A stretch of 64,000 nt of DNA from Dipteris shenzhenensis (lineage: Eukaryota > Polypodiophyta > Polypodiopsida > Gleicheniales), in the NCBI GenBank assembly GCA_047967505.1, contig CM106540.1; one strand, 5' to 3'. The notes beneath the pieces are model-generated. The model ran no database searches and was not told where the DNA came from. It worked only from the letters and a program-made list of their open reading frames with translations. Below, piece by piece: positions 56,691-64,000 of the stretch (its first letter is position 1; every line of letters begins with the position of its first letter). The translations under genes and the position numbers were made by a program.

Positions 56691-57371
56691 GCTAGTTAGG
56701 AAATGAAAGTGTGTGTTTAGATTAAAAACCATCAATAATTGAGCCATACAATTAATTGCATCAATTGGATAAAAAGTTAAAAAAGGAAAACATATAAGGA
56801 AAAAATGTTTGAGACATCTAAGTTGAAAAATGCAACTAGAGTTTGCAAGAATTCCGATCAAATTAAGAATTTTTAATAATATTGAGTTTGGCAAACATAA
56901 TATTGAAAAAAGATGTCGAATCCTCACACAGTCCAGGTTCTGAGGTCAGGGTCCACTTACTTGCCACCTTCCAAACAAACTAGGTATTAGAACATCATAG
57001 TTACATTTGGGTAGATAGGTAATGCCTGTTTTCCCTGGCTTGTTATCGCTTTACCTAGGAATATAGACAACCATATGGTTTCTTAGATAATTAAAAAAAA
57101 CAATTTAGCCACAAGTGAAGTTTAAGTCCCAAGTGGAGTAAGGAGCGAATGAGTGCATGGGTTAAGAAGGGATGATTAGTGGGCTTGGTATGTGGGGTGG
57201 TTAAAAAGAAAGTGTAAAGGGAAGATTTCATGGGGGTACATAAAATAATAATTCATAGATAGGAAAGTATACATGTGTGTGTGTGTGTGTGTGTGTATGT
57301 GTGTTCATGTCTAAAGAAATAAGTGTTTGTGTGTGTGAGATACATTTACTAATCAAATTTTGTGTGTGTGT

Positions 57372-57418
<47 letters not shown>

Positions 57419-57420
57419 CC
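56691..57420 (-). repeat. X repeat, copy 3, with long (GT/CA)n
   Basis: Core 56700-57260 matches copy 4 with few differences. (GT)n tracts lie at 57274-57306 and 57361-57418. Cys/Val and His/Thr repeat ORFs here are microsatellite artefacts. Confidence 0.78.
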
Positions 57421-57590
57421 CACCTACCACAAACCCCCAAATCCGACATACACTCTTCCTCACATGGCAGTTGGTCCAATACTATTCAAAAGCATGTCAG
57501 TATCAAATATTGTGCATACATATTTAATAATGGTATTACTTACCGATCCATCTCATGATCCTTTTTATGTTGAGGCCGCAACCTAGAAAG
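57421..57590. other. Junction between X copy 3 and Penelope-like copy 2
   Basis: Short; nothing recognised. Confidence 0.35.
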
Positions 57591-57639
57591 GGTTGGTTCA
57601 GGAATTTCTTGACTATCCTCCGACTCCTCTTTTTGTCAA

Positions 57640-58140
57640 ACTCATTTTTGCCAAAAGGTTTCACTTAATCCCTTCAATTGTAAAAGTTCATTGAATTCAT
57701 GTTTCTCTGTGGTTAGAATGGGCATCACTTAATCCCTTCAATTGTAAAAAGTCATTGAATTCATGTTTCTCCGTGTATAGAATGGGCATCACTTTTTTTG
57801 CAAAGGATTTTGGTCTATTCCCATCAACCCAAATGTGCTTACACACCAGATATGGTAGGGAGTTTGTCTTGTCATATTTAGTTGTAACTGCATTCCCCTT
57901 AGCTTGTTGAGTGACAGTAATAGTCATGTTAAGAAAATTGGCTCTTGTGTTAATCATTCGTCCATCCAAGTCCAAGGATTTTGTTTCCATTGTTTCTTAT
58001 TTCCAAGAATTGTAGGGGGTAGATCCCCCTGGGTCACCATCCCCCCTATGCACCAGGTCAAAGAATGAAGTAGGTGACTCCACATTTATCATAAGTATAT
58101 CATCCACCATGAACCTATAAACACTCCTAAAATCCATGAG
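57640..58140 (-). pseudogene. Penelope-like RT palm and thumb, copy 2
   Basis: The catalytic box reads YRFMVDDILMINVESP (about 58105), the YxDD-type motif with two Asp intact. It is followed by a stop near 57990, then ANFLNMTITVTQQA and VTTKYDKTNSLPYLVCKHIW, the F-L-D-x-x-[IV] and YDK boxes found after the palm in Penelope-like and related RTs. No GIY-YIG endonuclease was found downstream; it may have been lost or replaced by X. Confidence 0.6.
57664..57789 (-). repeat. 63-bp tandem duplication inside the RT gene
   Basis: The phrase cacttaatcccttcaattg ... agaatgggcat occurs twice in a row with 3-5 differences. It codes for two versions of a HEFN(D/E)xLQLKGLSD-type peptide. Confidence 0.75.
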
Positions 58141-58452
58141 TAAATCCTATTATTGTAGCTTCCAGATACAAAGCATCATTTTAAATTCAAACCAAAAAAG
58201 GTATAGATTGCACCACAAGGGTGAGTACAAAAAGCCCATCAAAATACCTACTATTTGTTTAAACACTTCTCCTCCTAAAAAGATATGCACATTTCCCAAT
58301 ATCCAATCATTAAATTCAATGCATTTCTCAAGTGTCAGGTAGATCCCTCCTCCAGCCTCCCTATCTATCCGTGTAACCTTCTTCCTATCAGAGTGAACAC
58401 AAATGTACTGCTGGTCTTGTTTTTCAAATGTGCATGTGATTACTTGTTTCAT
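58141..58452 (-). pseudogene. Penelope-like RT fingers/palm, copy 2
   Basis: 100 open codons: FEKQDQQYICVHSDRKKVTR, GGIYLTLEKCIEFNDWILGN, then IFLGGEVFKQIVGILMGFLY and SPLWCNLYLFWFEF. The last matches the Q-x-x-G-I-x-M-G-x-x-x-[SA]-P-x-x-[AC]-N-L motif of RTs. The stop at 58150 falls just before the YxDD box. Confidence 0.68.
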
Positions 58453-58666
58453 GACCTCCTTGAGGCCCCATTCCCCCTCTAATGGGATATTGTTATAACA
58501 CTTCCCAATGTCAACCTATGAACACAGAATGAATCCCATTGGGTAAGTTAAGCTTGATTTTATAAATTGAATTCATGATCCAAAATGTGCAAGTAAGGAT
58601 CCTTGGACTGTTCCAAATCTCTTTTTGGAGATCACTAGCAAATCTCATAACCGGGTCCATACACCC

Positions 58667-59128
58667 TTATAAGATCAATGTCATAGTTGAAGCCATTTTT
58701 GAAAATACGCATGAATGGGTATTGGTGATCCAATGGAATGCCTCTTTGTGGGCCTTGTAAGTGGCCATTAAATAAGGTAATGTCAATGAATGTAGTGAGA
58801 AGTGTAAGTCAAAGTGATTTATCTCTCTAGCCATTTGGTCGAGGATAAGTGGGTCCTTCACAAGTTGGAAGTCATTGCTCCTCAATCTTTCCGTTGCTTG
58901 GGTAAATAAAAAGCTCCTACACATAAAAGCTTGTGTGTTTGACACCTTATCTATAGAAGTAATAAGTAAGCATGATTTAAGATGTTCAATCTCCTCAATG
59001 ACATCTGCACATTCCATGGTTAAAGGGACCTCCTTGTAGTTCTTAATCCTTTTTAAAGCTACATTGTATATCTTATCTCTACTAAGGTTAACAAAGTGTT
59101 GTTCCAAATATCCAAAGGGGATTGTCAT
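58667..59128 (-). pseudogene. Penelope-like RT N-terminal part, copy 2
   Basis: Same protein as copy 1 40357-40809, including LPYLMATYKAHKEAFHWITN. Differences are few (for example one extra codon at QATERLRSND). Confidence 0.58.
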
Positions 59129-59995
59129 GGTTGTATAAAGTGATTCTAATTTGTACCATACTTCTCATAATGCTTGTAATGCCCCCTCGATGCTATAGCT
59201 TCATCAGACAATATGGTTTAACCCCTTCTAAATTTCTTTTTGTAAAAGCCTTCACTTTTACAATTATGATATCAAGTGTCACTACATGACCCCACTTTTA
59301 ATTTATGAAACCAGCGAGATCCTTCAAATAACAATTGCAGTAGCTATTATTTACATTTCCATGAATGTTAGTTCCGATTTGCAGAGTATTGTTGATAACA
59401 GTTTATGAAATTTCCCAAGCAAAGGATAATTCATCCCCAATAAAGCAATTTCCTACTTGTAGTCCCATTCTTTGAAAAATTCAGTAATCAATTCTTTTAT
59501 GGAGAACATGTCCACTAAGGGATTATCAAACAATAGATGAATAAATAAGTTTGGGACACTTCTATTACATTCCAATGTGAATCTCCCATGTGGCATCAAG
59601 GATAAATGTCTTTGAAAAATCAAACATAACTTTTAGTTTCATCAACCCTTGTCATCATATAACAAATGGTGCACAGGGAGATTACCATTCTTTGTGCTTG
59701 TGTATGAGATTGTCTTGCCTCCTCTTAGTAATTTCATAGTTCTTACCTATGACTCTAGGCTATTTAAATGGACTAAACTTTCTAAGGATGTTTGCCAATC
59801 AATAAATCTGCCAGCTCCTTACGTTCTCTGGGCGTATGGAGTGACATGTACATGATCACATGTTGTTACCGTGTAGCTAGCAAGCCTAGCTCTTTTTGCA
59901 AGTTGAAAGGATCTCAATTGTTGTGCCTCCAGTGACCTCAACATTAGCTCCCCATGGGATATGACACCAGAGAATGGCTGCGGGAGTAAAGGGGC

Positions 59996-60543
59996 TTACA
60001 GGTTCTTTTTTAGATTCTTGACAGCCATCAGAACTAAAAACCTTATGTAGTAGAAACTAAGTGATGCTTTGCTGAATAGCACCATGTTGTTGTTCTTCAT
60101 AAAGAGTAAAAAGGAATTGATCGTAGCTTTCAAGGGGCAATTGGGAGAAAAGGAAGGGAGGTTGTTAGCAACAATGAGCCATATTGCATGGTCAAACCAC
60201 AATGGTTGGGCCTTACAATCAATGCACTCTTCCACACATCTGCATTTCAAGTAAGGGTGTCCAACATTAAAGATATCATTTAACTATTTGGGTGTCCTCC
60301 TCTCAGTTTTTGATTTTTTGCTTTTGCATCTTCTAAGAACTCCTACAAGTGATGCACATCTCCTCGTGGTAAGTTGGAATACACAAACAAATTTATCACT
60401 ATCTTAGGTGATTTCTCAGCATAGCCCATTAGGACAGTATTATCTTTGTCCATTGTTTTAAATTCTTTGGCAACTATTTTTGATAAGGGATAAGGTCTTC
60501 TTAATGTTACCCTTGCCAAAAACCAATATTCAACACCAATCAT
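59996..60543 (-). pseudogene. Penelope-like N-terminal ORF, copy 2, internally deleted
   Basis: Starts MIGVEYWFLARVTLRRPYPL at 60543 and follows copy 1 to FVYSNLP, then jumps about 440 bp to RGDVHHL. The deletion ends both carry ccac in copy 1, i.e. a microhomology deletion. The downstream piece (60250-59996) reads KCRCVEECIDCKAQPLWFDH. Confidence 0.55.
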
Positions 60544-61382
60544 TGAATGACAACTACATCAGTAACAGCTTTATGGACTCTGGGTGGTCACTTAATTCAT
60601 GTATGTCCAAGGCTATGATAGTCTCATGGACTTTTGTTTGTATCAAAAATGTTAGGCAAGGATCCTATAGTTCATATCTTTTAATTATCATTCTACTCAT
60701 ATGAAATCACCCCAAAACTATAAACATCTTGATAGTAAAACAATTTTTCACTGTATGTTCAAAAAAAAAACAAGGGAATCCCACTATGGGCCTTCCACCA
60801 AGATCAAGGTATCATGTAAGTCCATCTCTTGTCCCAATGACAAAAGTGCCCATGCCATTGTTCTTTATTTGTCCCACTAGACTAGAGCCACCCTAGGGGT
60901 CTTCAAAGAATCTTGCAAAGAAGTACAAGGACTCATGTGCCACCATCCAAAGAAAATAACTAATAGTTAGTATTCAATGGGAAGGAAGGCTTCACAACCC
61001 TTGCATAATTGTTATCCATGTCATTCCATAAAACTCATCTAAAACCACCTAGCAGCTCCTGAGATCTTCTTCTTTACACCAAGAAATCCATATAAAATTG
61101 TATATAGTGTTTCAAATATGTTGTCTTAGACAATCTGTCATAAATGTAGGGCAACAATAAATTATCCTTGTCACTCTACCTTTATTCTATAGTTTCCACC
61201 AAGGATAACAATATTCTACCACTTTTTTTCCAATTAGCAAGTAGAATAAGTGACCAAACAGCCATATCTTCTATAAAATATAGCAATGATCTTCCATAAA
61301 TAAACATTATTTGTTGATTTCATAATATTAACCATCCACTCTTTTAAATAACACCTACATATAGGCATATGGCCCCTATTAT
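60544..61382 (-). other. 5' region of Penelope-like copy 2, cut by Copia C
   Basis: Reverse complement of about 37064-37805 of copy 1. The 5 bases before Copia C (attat, 61378-61382) should be its target duplication; the partner lies beyond the window. Confidence 0.6.
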
Positions 61383-61734
61383 TGTGAAGATAGTGGGAGA
61401 GAGGGAAGGAGTCTCACTTGAGGCTTTCTCACATGCACAGTGGGGGAATACACACAAAGGTGGAGGCTGAAAACAGTTTTCCTCTTCTTAGTTGTGAAAG
61501 CCAAAAGAACTCTAGTACAAAGAAATAGAAGAACCCTATATGTGGGTCTCAAACCAAACTCAACTAACTAAGGTGGCATACTAACTGAGCCACGAACTAG
61601 TGTAGATAAGGATAGCTATCATCCAGCTATTATTCGTGGGCGGTGTACCAACCGCATCTGTAGCTAACAAGTCAGTGACATAAATGCACAACGGTCACCC
61701 TGGCATATCGCGAGTGGAGCTCGATATCTCAACA
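61383..61734 (-). repeat. 3' LTR of Copia C
   Basis: 352 bp, TG...CA, ending gatatctcaaca like the LTR of A. The last 40 bp of pol lie inside it (stop at 61695). Confidence 0.88.
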
Positions 61735-62235
61735 CTCCCCCTCGAGCTCAATCCCAATTCCTGCACACCAAGCAGGTCTTTGAACTTGCGCAGCTTCTCT
61801 GCGCCCAATGCCTTCGTGAATATGTCAGCTACCTGATCCTCTGTGCTGACATAAACTAGGTCAATAAGACCTAGTAAAACCTTCTCCCACACATAGTGAT
61901 AATGCACCTCAATGTGCTTTGTTCTAGCATGATAGACTAGGTTATTTGCCAAGTGTATACTGCTCATGTTGTCACAATAAATGACAACTGGCCCATTTGT
62001 AGACTGATGCATATCATAGAGTAGCTTATGCAACCAAGCTACCTCACATGCAGCCATTGTTGCACCCGTGTACTCAGCCTCCGTGCTCGACAAGGCAACT
62101 ATAGGCTATTTCTTGCTGCTCCAAGTGACTGTAGTACTCCCAAAAGAGAACATATATCCACTGGTAGATCGTCTATCAGAAATACTACCAGCCCAATCAG
62201 CATCAGTGTATCCATGCAACTGTATCTGTGAACCC
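61695..62235 (-). pseudogene. pol: Copia C RNase H, broken
   Basis: SSTEAEYTGATMAACEVAWL, YCDNMSSIHLANNLVYHART, KHIEVHYHYVWEKVLLGLID and VADIFTKALG are open to 61695. A TAG stands near 62108 (SSKK*PIVA) and a frameshift near 62235 separates it from the preceding DADWAG box. Confidence 0.88.
61735..61750 (-). promoter_or_regulatory. Polypurine tract of Copia C
   Basis: Minus strand tgagctcgagggggag, like that of A with one change. Confidence 0.85.
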
Positions 62236-63660
62236 CAGCCTCATAAAATAGTCCATACTGCAATGTGGACTTCACATACCTGAGTATGTGTCTAGTCGCA
62301 TCCAAATGTGGTTTCCTTGGAGCTTGCATAAACTGACTTACCAACCCAACAGCATAGCTCAAATCTGGCCTGGTAATAGTCATGTAAATCAAACTTCCTA
62401 CTATGCATCTGTACATATAGTAGGGTCTTCTAGAAGCTCACCTGCATCTGCGCTCAGCTTCACATTCTGCTCCAAAGGAACTGAAATAGGCTTACAGCCT
62501 ATCATCCCATATTTGGACAGCATGTCCAGTCCATACTACCTCTGCAAGATCCCACTTGGTGATCTAATCACCTCAATGCCCAAGAAATAATGCAGCTCTC
62601 CCAAATCCTTCATCTCAAACTTCTGCCTCAATAGCATTTTCACATGAAGGATATCTTCATCACTATCACCTGTGATGATCAAATCATCAACATAAATGAC
62701 AAGCAGCATAATCCCTTTCTCTGTTTTTCTCACATAAAGTGAGAAATCTACCTTGGAAATCTGAAAGCCAATAGTGACAAGATATTGTCCTATCTTGTCA
62801 GACCATGCTCTAGGTGCTTGCTTCAAGCCATACAAGGCTTTCTTCAACCTGCAAACAAACTCAGGATGAATAGCATGAACATAACCTGCTGGCTGCTCCA
62901 TAAAGACCTCTTCTTGCAAATCACCATGCAAGAAGGCATTCTTTACATCCATCTGATGTAAAGACCATCCCTTTGATGCAGCCATAGCAATGGCTGCTCT
63001 TATGGTTGCCATCCTTCCAATCGGGCTGAAAGTTTCTTCATAATCAATGCCATATGTCTGTGCATACCCCTTGACAACTAATCTTTCCTTGTATCTATTC
63101 ATAGAACCATCTGCATTGTGCTTGATCTTATAAACCCACTTACAGCCAATTGCATTCTTGTCTTTAGGCAAAGGCACCAATTCCCATGTAGCATTTGCAT
63201 CCAAGGCATCCAATTCTTCATCCATGGCTTTCTCCCATTTTACAATTCCCATGGCTTGCTCAAAAGAAGTGGGTTCTGGTTCCTGTATCACTTTGACCAT
63301 ATAGGCATAGTGAATGGCTGTAAATCCATCATATTTCAGCCTATCCACAGGATACCTAGCCCTGGTAGACCTGCGCAAAATAGGCTCACTTCCAGGTGCT
63401 CTCAAAACATCCCTTGTCTTCCTTACTCCAGGTGTAACAACAGAAGGAATACCCAACTCATCATCAATGCTCTGCTCTGAGCCACTGGATTCACCATCCA
63501 CATAAGAGTGACCTGCATTCACATCAAACATGGGTTGATCTACCTTCTCTTTTGCTTTTTGCGATACCTGCGTACCACTATCTGCATTGCTTTGAGGAGA
63601 TTCTCCTGATCTCAATCTACCTGTCCATGGCGAAGTATGTGAACCACTACTAGAGGACAC
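62236..63660 (-). pseudogene. pol: Copia C reverse transcriptase, broken
   Basis: Long open part 62536-63660 with [83 protein letters not shown] and the catalytic YVDDLIITG. A TAG at 62536 replaces the Gln of LQRQYG, and a small insertion near 62405 shifts the frame before IVGSLIYMTITRPDLSYAVG. Confidence 0.92.
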
Positions 63661-64000
63661 TGCAGGTCCACTGATATTTTGTGATTGCTGCTATGAATTT
63701 TGTGCAGCATTACCATTTTGTGCATCTACATCAATCATCACATTTACTGGTTTATACCAGCTGCTCATCTCATAAAAAACAACATCTCTGCTCACTGTGA
63801 ACTTACGTGTAGAAGGGTTATAGCATCTACAACCTTTCTGCTACAAAGAATAACCAATAAAGATGCACTTCTCAGCCTTTGGATTCAACTTGGTCCTCAA
63901 CTCATCTAGCACATGAACATAGGCAATGCAACCAAAAATTTTCAAATGAGAAATGTCTGGTTTCCTACTAGTATACATCTCCTCTGGCATCATGCCATGT
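63661..64000 (-). pseudogene. pol: Copia C integrase C-terminus and linker
   Basis: On minus the piece reads KIFGCIAYVHVLDELRTKLN and FIGYSL with one stop. A Gln-rich linker follows with a TAG near 63694, where B has CAA. Continues beyond the window. Confidence 0.82.

Larger units (their letters stand above)
57591..61382 (-). mobile_element. Penelope-like element, copy 2
   Basis: Carries the best RT of the three copies. In minus order: 5' region (61382-60640), N-terminal ORF (60543 onward), middle region, RT from about 59128 to 57640, then X copy 3. The upstream end is cut by Copia C at 61383. It lacks the sequence matching 37805-38404 of copy 1. Confidence 0.62.
61383..64000 (-). mobile_element. 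Copia element C, 3' half, runs off the window
   Basis: Third member of the A/B family. A 3' LTR (61383-61734), polypurine tract, RNase H, RT and the C-terminal part of integrase are present. The rest lies beyond 64000. It is inserted into Penelope-like copy 2. Confidence 0.92.

Noticed and set aside
57228-57586. Cys/Val and His/Thr repeat proteins
   Set aside because: Translations of (GT)n/(CA)n microsatellites.
1-64000. Host protein-coding gene or tRNA gene
   Set aside because: Every readable domain belongs to a transposable element; tggtatcagagc words are primer binding sites beside LTRs, not tRNA genes.

Overview
The window looks like intergenic DNA of a seed plant with a large, repeat-packed genome. 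A gymnosperm is my best guess, because Copia, Ty3/gypsy (including a Tat-type element with a second RNase H), a plant L1 LINE and a Penelope-like reverse transcriptase occur together. I found no host gene, tRNA, rRNA, CRISPR array or bacterial feature. Nearly all coding sequence is transposon protein, and all of it is broken by stops, frameshifts, deletions or inversions.

Layout. (1) 214-17612: a Ty3/gypsy element (F, +) with long LTRs carrying a minisatellite, a long pyrimidine-rich leader, and decayed gag, PR, RT, RH and IN. A nearly intact Copia element (A, -, 10503-15992) sits inside it, with a perfect 5-bp target duplication and one mismatch between its LTRs. (2) 17613-22640: a Tat-type gypsy (G). 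Its RT/RNase H half is on + and its integrase/3' LTR half is on -, with a family of ~170-bp repeats at the break. (3) 23340-26696: two copies of a CA-microsatellite-bounded repeat (X). (4) 26702-32268: an old Copia (D, -). (5) 32531-34997: a small non-coding LTR retrotransposon (E, +) with perfect TSDs. (6) 35096-41270: Penelope-like element copy 1 (+), ending in a small inversion joined to a truncated Copia (B, -, 41271-44285). (7) 44765-50457: an L1-like LINE (-) with a candidate 8-bp TSD. (8) 50760-51642: a gag fragment of an element related to E. (9) 51856-61382: a minus-strand block of X repeats and two more Penelope-like copies. (10) 61383-64000: a third member of the A/B Copia family (C, -), cut by the window edge.

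How it fits together. The record is one of layered insertion: A in F, C in a Penelope-like copy, and D at an X/Penelope-like boundary. It is followed by local rearrangement (inversion in G, inversion plus truncation at 41.2 kb, microhomology deletion at 60.36 kb). Where siblings can be compared, many of the stops look like C-to-T or G-to-A changes, as expected for heavily methylated, silenced DNA.

Most unusual items: the repeated X / 5' region / reverse-transcriptase unit, the repeat insertion plus inversion inside G, and the E/H autonomous/non-autonomous pair. I do not see a clearly new biological system.
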